Assembly (NCBI RefSeq): GCF_900215535.1
Contig: NZ_OCND01000007.1
Span: 124,001 to 188,000 of the forward strand
Source: Pseudoxanthomonas wuyuanensis
GTDB taxonomy: Bacteria > Pseudomonadota > Gammaproteobacteria > Xanthomonadales > Xanthomonadaceae
Direction: 5' to 3'
DNA: 64,000 bases
Under the pieces are notes generated by a model. The model was given only the letters and a program-made list of their open reading frames with translations, was not told the origin of the DNA and searched no databases. Shown in pieces: positions 35,447 through 43,476 of this stretch (its first letter is position 1; each line of letters starts with the position of its first letter). A program made the translations under genes and the position numbers.

Positions 35447-36895
35447 ATGGACTGGGCGAAATACCGCACCACCACTTTCGACGAGCTGATCCAGGCCAAT
35501 GGGCAGCCGCATCCGGCCGCGCGCCGAGTGGTCGAATACCTGGCCGGGCTGTCCAGCCGCGAAATCGCCGAACGCCAACTCGCCGCCGATGTCATCGCCC
35601 GCGTCCAGGGCATCACCTTCACCGTCTATTCCGACGGCCGCAACGTCGATCGCACGCTGCCGTTCGATCTGATTCCGCGCGTCATCGACCGCCGCGAGTG
35701 GCAGCGCACCGAGGCCGGCCTGAAACAGCGCATGCGCGCGCTGAACCTGTTCATCGGCGACATCTATGGCCGGCAGCGCATCGTCAAGGACAAGGTGTTT
35801 CCGGCGATGCTGCTGAAGGATTCGGTCAACTTCCGCCCGCAGTGCGTCGGCGTCGAGCCGCCGCTGGGCGTATGGGCGCATGTCTGCGGTTCGGACCTGG
35901 TGCGCGACGGCGACGGCACGCTGTACGCGCTGGAAGACAACCTGCGCATTCCCAGCGGCGTGTCGTACATGCTGGAAAACCGCATGGTCGCCAAGCGGGT
36001 GTTTCCGGAACTGTTCGAAACCAGCTCGATCCTGCCGGTGGACGACTATCCCAGCCAGCTCTACGACACCCTGGCCGCGCTGTCGCCGCGTCCGGGCAAC
36101 ACCCCGGTGATCGCGCTGCTGACGCCGGGCGTGTTCAACAGCGCCTATTTCGAACATGCCTATCTGGCGCAGGCGATGGGCATCGAACTGGTGGAAGGCA
36201 GCGACCTGTTCGTCGCCGACGACGACTGCACCTATATGCGCACCATCTACGGTCCGCAACGGGTCGACGTGATCTACCGGCGCGTGGACGACATGTTCAT
36301 CGATCCGGAAGTGTTCCACCCCGAGTCGGTGCTGGGGGTGCCCGGGCTGATCCGCAGCTGGCGCGCCGGCAAGGTGGCGCTGGCCAATGCGCCCGGCGCC
36401 GGGGTGGCCGACGACAAGGTCGTCTTCGCCTATGTGCCGAAGATGATCAGGTACTACCTGGACGAGGAACCTATCCTGCCCAACGTGCCCAGCTACCTGT
36501 GCCACAACGCCAAAGAGCGCAAGTACGTGCTGGCCAACCTGGACAAGCTGGTGGTCAAGCCGGCCAACGAATCCGGCGGCTACGGCATGCTGATCGGGCC
36601 GCGCGCGGGCAAGCGCCAGCGCGAGAAGTTCCGGCAGCTGATCGAAGCCGACCCGCGCAACTACATGGCCCAGCCGACGCTGTCGCTGTCCACCGCGCCC
36701 ATCGTCACCAAGCAGGGGCCGTCGCCGCGGCACCTGGACCTGCGGCCGTTCATCCTGTCGCGGCAGGACACCTATGTGACCACCGGCGGCCTGACCCGGG
36801 TGGCGATGGAGAAAGGATCGCTGGTGGTCAATTCCTCGCAGGGCGGCGGCGCCAAGGACACCTGGGTGGTCGACCTGGAAGAGGAGGAGGACTAG
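35447..36895 (+). CDS. Circularly permuted ATP-grasp type 2 protein
   Basis: The 482-residue product belongs to the DUF404/DUF407 circularly permuted ATP-grasp family. Landmarks are YRTTTFDELIQANGQPHPAARR, DLIPRVIDRREWQRTEAGL, HVCGSDLVRDGDGTLYALEDNLRIPSGVSYMLENR, VPSYLCHNAKERKYVLANLDKLVVKPANESGGYGM (ATP-grasp lysine and glycine loop) and the C-terminal SSQGGGAKDTWV. ATP-grasp enzymes make amide or peptide bonds. It is almost always encoded with an alpha-E protein, and often with a transglutaminase and the Anbu peptidase, in a system whose product is not established. GGAAAGGGG precedes ATG 35447. The following structured element separates it from the alpha-E gene. Confidence 0.92.
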   Translation: MDWAKYRTTTFDELIQANGQPHPAARRVVEYLAGLSSREIAERQLAADVIARVQGITFTVYSDGRNVDRTLPFDLIPRVIDRREWQRTEAGLKQRMRALNLFIGDIYGRQRIVKDKVFPAMLLKDSVNFRPQCVGVEPPLGVWAHVCGSDLVRDGDGTLYALEDNLRIPSGVSYMLENRMVAKRVFPELFETSSILPVDDYPSQLYDTLAALSPRPGNTPVIALLTPGVFNSAYFEHAYLAQAMGIELVEGSDLFVADDDCTYMRTIYGPQRVDVIYRRVDDMFIDPEVFHPESVLGVPGLIRSWRAGKVALANAPGAGVADDKVVFAYVPKMIRYYLDEEPILPNVPSYLCHNAKERKYVLANLDKLVVKPANESGGYGMLIGPRAGKRQREKFRQLIEADPRNYMAQPTLSLSTAPIVTKQGPSPRHLDLRPFILSRQDTYVTTGGLTRVAMEKGSLVVNSSQGGGAKDTWVVDLEEEED

Positions 36896-37158
36896 GGCTT
36901 GCTACCGCTGTTGGGACAGGCCACGCCGCGCTTGAGTGCGTGCGGGGCAAGGAAGAACGAGGGAATCTATGTCGATAAATGACCGAGTAATGACGCAGCA
37001 CCGCGCGCACTCAAGCGCGGCCCCTCGGGTTGTCGTGTCCGGCCGCCATGCGGCCGCGCACGACTTGGACAGGCGGCCAGCCTGCCGCGGCGTCGTGCAC
37101 GACCACCTGACGACCGGACACGGCAACGTGGCCTGTCCCAACAGCGGTAGCAAGCCCT
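36894..37158. repeat. 265-base nested inverted-repeat element (three-way-junction fold)
   Basis: Outer arms 36894-36925 and 37127-37158 are a perfect 32-bp inverted repeat. Directly inside, 36926-36940 pairs perfectly with 37006-37020 (15 bp), and 37029-37042 pairs with 37114-37127 at 13 of 14 positions; within the latter 37058-37064 pairs with 37092-37098. Together this is a long stem opening into two internal hairpins. The left arm starts inside the TAG stop of the ATP-grasp gene, and the right arm ends one base before the alpha-E start codon. No protein is credible within it, and no clear target-site duplication flanks it. Confidence 0.85.
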
Positions 37159-37159
37159 G

Positions 37160-38101
37160 ATGTTGTCGCGCGTGGCCGACAACCTGTACTGGTTCAGCCG
37201 CTACGTGCGCCGCGCCGAGAACACCGCGCGGCTGGTCGGCGTCGGCAGCCAGCTGCAGCTGGACATGCCGCGTTCGGTGCGCTTCGCCTGGCGGCCGATG
37301 ATCGACACCGCCGGCGCCGGCGAGGTGTTCGCCGAGCTGTTCCCCGATGCCGGTGAGGACGTCAGCGACGTCGAAGTGGTGCATTTCCTGCTGCTGGACG
37401 AGCGCAATACCTCGTCTCTGCGCAGTTCGGTCGATGCCGCGCGCGAGATCCTGCGCAGCATCCGCGACAGCCTGCCGCAGGACGTATGGGAAGCGGTCAA
37501 CGACCTGCACCTGTACATCGCCGCCAACGGCGAGCGCAGCATCAGCCGGCGCTACCGCATCGACTTCCTCAGCCGCATCATCGACGGCTGCCTGAAGGTG
37601 TCCGGTCTGCTCAGCGCCAACGTCAGCCGCGACATCGGCTTCCAGTTCCTGCGCCTGGGCACGGCGCTGGAGCAGGCCGACATGACCACGCGTATCATCG
37701 ATGCCGGCGCCTCGGGCCTGATCACCCCGCGCAACGAGGACGATCTGGAGGTCTACCAGAACATGCAGTGGATGGCGGTGCTACGTTCGCTGGCCGCCTA
37801 CCAGATGTACCGGCGCCATGTGCGCCAGCGGGTCACCGCCGAGCATGCGCTGCGCTTCCTGCTGCAGAACAACGAGTTCCCGCGCAGCGTGCAGTTCTGC
37901 CTGATCCGCGCCCAGCGCGTGCTGCCGGCAATGCCGTTCCGTCCCAGCGTGGACCGGCACATGAACCGCGTCGTCGGCCTGACCCGCAACGCCGATCCGG
38001 CCTGGCTGGCGGCCAAGAACCCGGCCGCCTTCATGGACGAAATCCAGGTGCACCTGGGCGCGCTGCATAGCGCGATTGCCGAAGGCTATTTCCACGGTTG
38101 A
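37160..38101 (+). CDS. Alpha-E domain protein (DUF403)
   Basis: The 313-residue, mostly helical product begins MLSRVADNLYWFSRYVRRAENTARLV, the hallmark of the alpha-E family, and contains VEVVHFLLLDERNTSSLRSSVDAAREILRSIRDSLPQDVWEAVNDLHLY and NVSRDIGFQFLRLGTALEQADMTTRIID. Alpha-E proteins accompany circularly permuted ATP-grasp proteins and are thought to act with them in making or modifying a peptide; the reaction is unknown. The start matches the family, yet no Shine-Dalgarno precedes it because the structured element reaches the start codon. Translation may depend on unfolding of that element or on reinitiation. Confidence 0.9.
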   Translation: MLSRVADNLYWFSRYVRRAENTARLVGVGSQLQLDMPRSVRFAWRPMIDTAGAGEVFAELFPDAGEDVSDVEVVHFLLLDERNTSSLRSSVDAAREILRSIRDSLPQDVWEAVNDLHLYIAANGERSISRRYRIDFLSRIIDGCLKVSGLLSANVSRDIGFQFLRLGTALEQADMTTRIIDAGASGLITPRNEDDLEVYQNMQWMAVLRSLAAYQMYRRHVRQRVTAEHALRFLLQNNEFPRSVQFCLIRAQRVLPAMPFRPSVDRHMNRVVGLTRNADPAWLAAKNPAAFMDEIQVHLGALHSAIAEGYFHG

Positions 38102-38127
38102 AGCGGTATCGCCACTCCAAGCGTTTT

Positions 38128-38270
38128 GTAGGAGCGACGTGAGTCGCGATGGCGCCCCGACAGCCATTCCGGGGGCGCAATGAAAAACGCGCCGCAGCGC
38201 GCTCGGAGAGTAAACAAAGCTGGGTTTGTCGCGTCTTCTGGCTAGCGGTCGCGACTCACGTCGCTCCCAC
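38128..38270. repeat. Composite repeat with REPs facing each other
   Basis: A REP at 38128-38150 and an inverted REP at 38247-38270 bound about 97 bases. The first 80 bases match 34393-34473. It lies between the convergent alpha-E and Anbu genes. Confidence 0.78.
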
Positions 38271-38295
38271 GGGGGACAAGCACGGAAGGAACACC

Positions 38296-39126
38296 CTACT
38301 GCTGCCCTTGCGCATCGCCCGGATCCTGCCGCGACGGCAGCCGCCGCGGCGGCATCGGCGGCAATGCGCCGGTCGGCGCTTCCGGTTCGTGCGGCGGCTC
38401 CCATGGGAAACGCGGCAGGCTGCGCACGGCCGCTTCCAGCTTGCGCGACCAGCTGTCGTGGATTTCCGCGTACAGCGGGGTGTCGCTTTCCAGCCGCATC
38501 TTCTGGGTGACTTTCAGATCCCCGGCGCGGACGATGGCCATGTCCACCGGCAGCCCGACCGACAGGTTGGAGCGGATGGTCGAATCCAGCGACACCAGCG
38601 CGCAGCGGGCGGCGTCTTCCAGCGTGGTTTCCGGGCGCAGGATGCGGTCCAGGATGGGCTTGCCGTACTTGGATTCGCCGATCTGCAGGTATGGCGTCTC
38701 CGGCGAGGTGGCGATGCAATTGCCGAGCGGATAGACCATGTACAGGCCGGGCCGCTCGCCGGCGATCTGGCCGCCGAGGATCAGGGTGGACTGCACGCTG
38801 ACCCCGCTCTGCTGGGCATCGTCGCTGACCCTTGCCTGGCTGGCGACCAGGGTTTCGCCGACGTACTCGGCTACCTCGTACAGATGCGAGAACGTGCGCA
38901 GGCTGCGGGCGGCGTTGGGATCGTCGGCATCGCGCTGCAATCGCGACAGCGTCAGCTGGGTGGTGGCCAGGTTGCCGGCGGACATGATCACGAACACCCG
39001 TTCGCCCGGCCATTCGAACAGGTGCATCTTGCGATAGACGCGCACGTCGTCGAACGAAGCGCTGGTGCGCGTATCCGCGGCGAAGACCAGGCCTTCGTTC
39101 ACTTCGATGCCGACGCAGTAGGTCAT
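38296..39126 (-). CDS. Anbu-type proteasome-related peptidase
   Basis: The 276-residue product is the bacterial ancestral proteasome beta-like protein: MTYCVGIEVNEGLVFAADTRTSASFDDVRVYRKMH at the N-terminus, with Thr2 as the candidate nucleophile after Met removal, then VIMSAGNLATTQLTLSRL, LGGQIAGERPGLYMVYPLGNCIATSPETPYLQIGESKYGKPILDR and STIRSNLSVGLPVDMAI. Anbu forms open helical oligomers; its substrate is unknown. The last 45 residues are Pro/Arg-rich and variable. It is convergent with the ATP-grasp/alpha-E pair, with which Anbu is genomically linked; the transglutaminase often found with them is not in this window. ATG 39126 is required to place Thr at position 2. Confidence 0.93.
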   Translation of the reverse strand: MTYCVGIEVNEGLVFAADTRTSASFDDVRVYRKMHLFEWPGERVFVIMSAGNLATTQLTLSRLQRDADDPNAARSLRTFSHLYEVAEYVGETLVASQARVSDDAQQSGVSVQSTLILGGQIAGERPGLYMVYPLGNCIATSPETPYLQIGESKYGKPILDRILRPETTLEDAARCALVSLDSTIRSNLSVGLPVDMAIVRAGDLKVTQKMRLESDTPLYAEIHDSWSRKLEAAVRSLPRFPWEPPHEPEAPTGALPPMPPRRLPSRQDPGDAQGQQ

Positions 39127-39230
39127 GGCGTGTCCGTTGTTGCTATGCACCACGATTCTATGCGTGCCCCGCAGCCTTGGCTAGCCGCGGCCCACGTACA
39201 ATGGCGGGCATTCCCCACACTGGTTACGCA

Positions 39231-40415
39231 ATGCAGGCCGAACTGCCTTTGCCCGACGCCGATGCGCAGGCCCATAGCCGGCGATTGAGCGACTTCATCC
39301 GCACCGAGATTGCCGGCGCCGGCGGCGCGATACCGTTCTCCCGCTTCATGGAGCTGGCGCTGTATGCGCCCGGACTGGGTTATTACAGCGCCGGCAGCAG
39401 CAAATTCGGCGAAGCCGGGGACTTCGTCACCGCGCCAGAACTGGGGCCGCTGTTCGCCAGTTGCGTGGCCGAGGCGGTGGCGCCGGTGCTGCAGCAACTG
39501 GGGCCGGAAGCGGAGTTCGTGGAAATCGGCGGCGGCAGCGGCGCGTTCGCCGAGGTGATGCTCAAGCGCCTGCTGGCGCTGGATGCGCTGCCGGCCCGCT
39601 ACGCGATTCTGGAGCCGAGCGCGGATCTGCGCGAGCGCCAGCGCGAACGGCTCGGCCGCAGCCTGATTCCGCCGGTGTTCGACCTGGTGGAATGGCTGGA
39701 CCAGCCGCCGGCGCAGGACTGGAATGGCGTGTTGTTCGCCAATGAGGTGATCGATGCCTTGCCGACGCCGCGTTTCACCCTGCGCGATGGCGAAGTGTTC
39801 GAAGAAGGCGTAGCGCTGGATGGCGAAGGCCGGTTCGTGCGTACCGAGCGTCCGGCCGATGCGCTGCTGGCTGCCGCGGTGCGGCATGTCGAGCGCTACC
39901 TGGATGCGCCGTTCCCCGATGGCTACCGTTCCGAACTGCTGCCGCAGTTGCCGTACTGGATCCAGGCGGTGATGGGCGGGCTGCGGTCCGGCGCCATGCT
40001 GTTCGTCGACTACGGTTATCCGCGCCGCGAGTACTACCTGCCGCAGCGCAGCGACGGCACCTTGCGCGCGTTCTACCGCCAGCGCGTGCACAACGATGTC
40101 TTCCTGTGGCCGGGCTTGCAGGATCTGACCGCTTCGGTCGACTTCACTGCACTGGCCGAAGCCGGCACCAATGCCGGTTTCGATCTGGCCGGCTACTGCA
40201 CGCAAGCCAGTTTCCTGCTGGGCAACGGCCTGCAGCAGCGGTTGGAGGAAGTCGAAGAACGCGCGCAGGAAACGGCCAAACAGCGCTTCCGCAATGAAGC
40301 CAAGCAGCTGACCCTGCCCAGCGAAATGGGCGAACGCTTTCAGGCCATGGGTTTCGCGCGCGATGTCGAATTCGGCGCGGCGTTCCTGATGAACGATCTG
40401 AGCTGGCGCCTGTAG
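39231..40415 (+). CDS. MidA/NDUFAF7-family class I methyltransferase
   Basis: The 394-residue product matches COG1565: IPFSRFMELALYAPGLGYYSAGSSKFGEAGDFVTAPELGPLFASCVA, the SAM-binding VEIGGGSGAFAEVML, YAILEPSADLRERQ, LFANEVIDALPTPRF and LFVDYGYPRREYY. The mitochondrial relative dimethylates an arginine of complex I subunit NDUFS2; the bacterial substrate is not established. ATG 39231 is chosen because conservation begins soon after; an upstream start at 39177 adds 18 unlikely residues. VanZ-family gene follows 11 bases later, suggesting one transcript. Confidence 0.9.
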   Translation: MQAELPLPDADAQAHSRRLSDFIRTEIAGAGGAIPFSRFMELALYAPGLGYYSAGSSKFGEAGDFVTAPELGPLFASCVAEAVAPVLQQLGPEAEFVEIGGGSGAFAEVMLKRLLALDALPARYAILEPSADLRERQRERLGRSLIPPVFDLVEWLDQPPAQDWNGVLFANEVIDALPTPRFTLRDGEVFEEGVALDGEGRFVRTERPADALLAAAVRHVERYLDAPFPDGYRSELLPQLPYWIQAVMGGLRSGAMLFVDYGYPRREYYLPQRSDGTLRAFYRQRVHNDVFLWPGLQDLTASVDFTALAEAGTNAGFDLAGYCTQASFLLGNGLQQRLEEVEERAQETAKQRFRNEAKQLTLPSEMGERFQAMGFARDVEFGAAFLMNDLSWRL

Positions 40416-40426
40416 GACGCGCACGG

Positions 40427-40825
40427 ATGAAACCCTTCAAGTACCCGAAGTTGTGGTTGTCAGTGTGGCTGGCCGCCATTGCCGCCGTCGTCGTTCTTTC
40501 GCTGCTGACCTTGTCCGGCCTGCCGGAACTGCCCAAGGGCAGCGACAAGCTCGAACACTTCCTTGCCTATTTTTTGCTGTCGGCCGCCGCGGTGCAGCTG
40601 TTTTCCACGCAGCGCGCGCATGGCCTGGCGGCGGTCGGGCTGATCGCGATGGGCATCGGGCTGGAATTCGCCCAGGGCGCCTACACCACCCAGCGCATGC
40701 AGGACCCGTTCGACGCGTTGGCCAACACGCTGGGCGTGCTGGCCGGACTGGCGGTTGCGCTGACCCCGCTGCGGGACCTGTTGCTGCGCTTCGAACGACG
40801 GCTCGTTGCCCGGACACCAGGCTGA
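40427..40825 (+). CDS. VanZ-family membrane protein
   Basis: The 132-residue product has four hydrophobic helices and the VanZ pattern: KGSDKLEHFLAYFLLSAA (conserved Asp-Lys and His on helix 2) and GIGLEFAQGAYTTQRMQDPFDALANTLGVLAG. VanZ proteins are associated with envelope stress and low-level teicoplanin resistance in Gram-positives; in Proteobacteria their role is unknown. It is close behind the MidA-like gene and is followed by a REP composite. Confidence 0.85.
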   Translation: MKPFKYPKLWLSVWLAAIAAVVVLSLLTLSGLPELPKGSDKLEHFLAYFLLSAAAVQLFSTQRAHGLAAVGLIAMGIGLEFAQGAYTTQRMQDPFDALANTLGVLAGLAVALTPLRDLLLRFERRLVARTPG

Positions 40826-40841
40826 CGCGCCGGCTGATCCT

Positions 40842-41012
40842 GTAGGAGCGACGCGAGTCGCGACCGTGCTGCGACAAACCTTCGACACAGATAAAAGCGG
40901 ATAGGGCGGATAAAACATCCTGTTCTTATCTGCATTCGTCCGCTCTTGCCTGCCTCCACTCTTTCCCGGCGATGAGGATCCACCGACACCCTGTCGCGAC
41001 TCACGTCGCTAC
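40842..41012. repeat. REP-flanked composite repeat (copy 2)
   Basis: A REP at 40842-40865 faces an inverted REP at 40993-41012. The interior contains ACACAGATAAAAGCGGATA and TTATCTGCATTCGTCCGCTC, themselves near-inverted, and resembles the interior of the composite at 8766-8940. It lies between convergent genes. Confidence 0.75.
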
Positions 41013-41036
41013 TGCAAGGTTGCGATGGCGGTGGCG

Positions 41037-43373
41037 CTATGGCTGCAGCGCCACTTCATCCAGCACCCACATGTCCGGCCGGGTGTCGCCGGTAAACAGC
41101 ACGCAAAGATCCTGTTTGCCGGTGATGCCTTCAGGTAGCGAGGCGGTCAGATTGATGAATCCATCGGCATCCGGTGCCGCCGGCAGCGTTACGCTGTTGA
41201 GCACCTTGCCGTGGCAGCCGTTGGCGCGGATTTCCAGTTCGCCGTGCGCGGTTTTGGCGGGCTCGAAGGTGCGGCTCGGCTCGTCGTGCGCCAGCTGGAA
41301 GTAGTACGGAATCCGGCCGGCACGCACGTTGACGGCGCTGATGCCGTCCAGATCCGCGCCGTTCCACTGCCAGCACGGGTAGAAGATGGTGACGTTGAAG
41401 ATGGCGCGTTCGCCTTGCGCCGGGCCGTCGTCTTCCAATCGCAGCAGCAAGCGGCCGGTGTCCGGACAGACCGCCAGCTGTTCGTCGCTGCGCCGCAGCA
41501 GCGAAGCGGCATCAATCCGGAACTCGCTGGTGTCGCCAAGCGGCTTGCCTTCGAAGAATGTGGCGGCGCGCACCTGCACCGGCAGCTTCACATCGAACGG
41601 CGACCGGTATACCGGAGAGGCGGCAACGGGTTGGCTGCCGTCGGTGCTGTAGCGCACTTCGTAGCCGAGCGGGTTGGAAAGCATGACCTGTGCGGTACCG
41701 GCCTTGCGATCATCGTCGATGGCGATGCCCACTTCGAACGGCGTCTTCGCGTAGCCAATGCCCATCGCGCTGTAGCGATGCAGCTGCGCCGGCAGCCGGG
41801 CCAGGAAATCCGGATAGTCCTTGCCGGCCTGCGGCGTCCAGCCGGTTTCGGCGACCGCGGCCAGGCGCGGGAACACATTGTGCTGCAGGCGCTGGAAGTT
41901 GCGCGTGTGTTCGGTCCACATATTGGCCTGCAGGCCGAGAATATGGTGCCTCTGGCTGTCTTCCAGTTCAGTCGGTACCGGTTCGAAGGCGTAGATCTGC
42001 TCCAGCGGGATAGTGGCGGGCCGACCCGGCGGCTCGTTCGGCGAGTCGGTCTGCAGGTAGTCCAGATAGGTTTCCGACGACGGCGACATCACCACGTCAT
42101 GGCCCTGCCTGGCCGCTTCCAGGCCGCCTTCGATGCCGCGCCAGGACATCACCGTGGCTTCCGGCGGCAGGCCGCCTTCGAGGATTTCGTCCCAGCCGAT
42201 CAGGCGGCGATCGTGCGCGGCCAGGAACTTCTCCAGTCGCTTGATCAGATGGCTCTGCATCGCCATCTCGTCCTTGGCGCCAAGCTCGCGCATGCGCTGC
42301 TGCACACGGGCCGAAGCCTGCCACTGGTCCTTGACCGCTTCGTCGCCGCCGACATGCACATAGGGGCCGGGGAACAGTTCGACGACTTCGGCCAGGACGT
42401 TCTCGAGAAACACGAACGTGCTTTCTTCCACATTGAACAAGGTGGTGTTGACGCCCCATTCGTTCAGCACATGGATCGGCTTGCCGGTCACGCCCAATTC
42501 GGGGTAAGCGGCCACCGCGGCCTGCGCATGGCCGGGCACGTCGATTTCCGGGACGATGGTGATGTGCCGCTGGGCGGCGTATTCCACCACCTCGCGGATC
42601 TGATCCTGGGTGTAGTAGCCGCAGTACGGTACTGGCTTGCCGGTCGCGGGATCCCTGCCGGCATCGCCGGCGGGGATGCGGCAGCCGCCGACCTCGGTGA
42701 GCCTGGGGTAGCGCTTGATTTCGATGCGCCAGCCCTGGTCATCGGTCAGGTGCCAATGGAAGGTATTGAGCTTGTGCAGCGCCATCGCATCGAGCATCTG
42801 CTTGATTTCATCGACCGACTGGAAGTGACGGGCGGAGTCGAGCATGAAGCCGCGCCAGGCGAAGCGCGGGGCGTCGTCGATGCGCAGCGCCGGTACGCTG
42901 ATGCGGTCGTCGTCGTTGCCGGTCAGCAACTGCCACAGCGTCACCGCACCGTAGAACAGGCCGCGCGCGTCGGCAGCGGTCATCTGGATCCGTTCGGGGG
43001 AGACCTCCAACATGTAGGCCTCCGGTGAAGCGGCGGCCATGCCCGAGTCGATGGCGAACACGATGCCGCTGGCATCGTCGTCCGCTGCGTCGGAGATTTT
43101 CAGATCGATGCCGCGCGCCTTGGAGACAAAGCCGGCGAACTGAGCGGCCACCGTTCTTGCCGCTTCGCCCCGGGCCAGTAGCGGCGTGGCCGCGTCCACG
43201 ATGAACTCGCCGTCGTTGCGCTGCACACTGGCCGGCGCAGGGATCAGCGACAGGCGCTCGGCTGTGGGCGTATCCGTATCGACGGGCTCGTCCTTGCCGC
43301 ATCCGGACAACGCCACCGGCAGCAGGCCGGCGGCCAGCAGCAACGCGAAAACCCTCGTACCTGAAAAGCCCAT
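41037..43373 (-). CDS. GH20 beta-N-acetylhexosaminidase, lipoprotein
   Basis: Releases terminal GlcNAc from chito-oligosaccharides, probably in the periplasm or at the outer membrane. The 778-residue product has a lipoprotein signal (VALSGC), an N-terminal GH20b-like domain, the catalytic barrel with FMLDSARHFQSVDEIKQMLDAMALHKLNTFHWHLTDDQGW, and the catalytic pair Asp344-Glu345 in HVGGDEAVKDQW, where substrate-assisted catalysis uses the acetamido group. After the barrel comes a chitobiase-type Ig-like domain (EVRYSTDGSQPV), and the C-terminal 150 residues form a further beta domain. It is the last gene of the leftward arm of the GlcNAc locus, 103 bases and a terminator-like hairpin after the TonB receptor. 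Confidence 0.94.
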   Translation of the reverse strand: MGFSGTRVFALLLAAGLLPVALSGCGKDEPVDTDTPTAERLSLIPAPASVQRNDGEFIVDAATPLLARGEAARTVAAQFAGFVSKARGIDLKISDAADDDASGIVFAIDSGMAAASPEAYMLEVSPERIQMTAADARGLFYGAVTLWQLLTGNDDDRISVPALRIDDAPRFAWRGFMLDSARHFQSVDEIKQMLDAMALHKLNTFHWHLTDDQGWRIEIKRYPRLTEVGGCRIPAGDAGRDPATGKPVPYCGYYTQDQIREVVEYAAQRHITIVPEIDVPGHAQAAVAAYPELGVTGKPIHVLNEWGVNTTLFNVEESTFVFLENVLAEVVELFPGPYVHVGGDEAVKDQWQASARVQQRMRELGAKDEMAMQSHLIKRLEKFLAAHDRRLIGWDEILEGGLPPEATVMSWRGIEGGLEAARQGHDVVMSPSSETYLDYLQTDSPNEPPGRPATIPLEQIYAFEPVPTELEDSQRHHILGLQANMWTEHTRNFQRLQHNVFPRLAAVAETGWTPQAGKDYPDFLARLPAQLHRYSAMGIGYAKTPFEVGIAIDDDRKAGTAQVMLSNPLGYEVRYSTDGSQPVAASPVYRSPFDVKLPVQVRAATFFEGKPLGDTSEFRIDAASLLRRSDEQLAVCPDTGRLLLRLEDDGPAQGERAIFNVTIFYPCWQWNGADLDGISAVNVRAGRIPYYFQLAHDEPSRTFEPAKTAHGELEIRANGCHGKVLNSVTLPAAPDADGFINLTASLPEGITGKQDLCVLFTGDTRPDMWVLDEVALQP

Positions 43374-43419
43374 CGAATCATCCTCGTGTTATGGCCAGCT
43401 TGCTTGCGATTCAAACAAA

Positions 43420-43445
43420 GCGGGCCCGGACAAGTCCAGGCCCGC
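43420..43445 (-). terminator. Terminator-like hairpin between the TonB receptor and hexosaminidase genes
   Basis: An 11-bp stem with one mismatch (43420-43430 with 43435-43445, loop CAAG). On the minus strand it is followed by TTTGTTTG. Lying inside the leftward unit, it may lower hexosaminidase expression relative to the receptor. Confidence 0.65.
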
Positions 43446-43476
43446 AGCGGGAGAGATGTCCCTTGCATCGACAGCG

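Noticed and set aside
36936-37160. A 74-codon plus-strand frame inside the nested inverted-repeat element
   Set aside because: It is generated by the inverted repeats and has no start signal; its end coincides with the arm.
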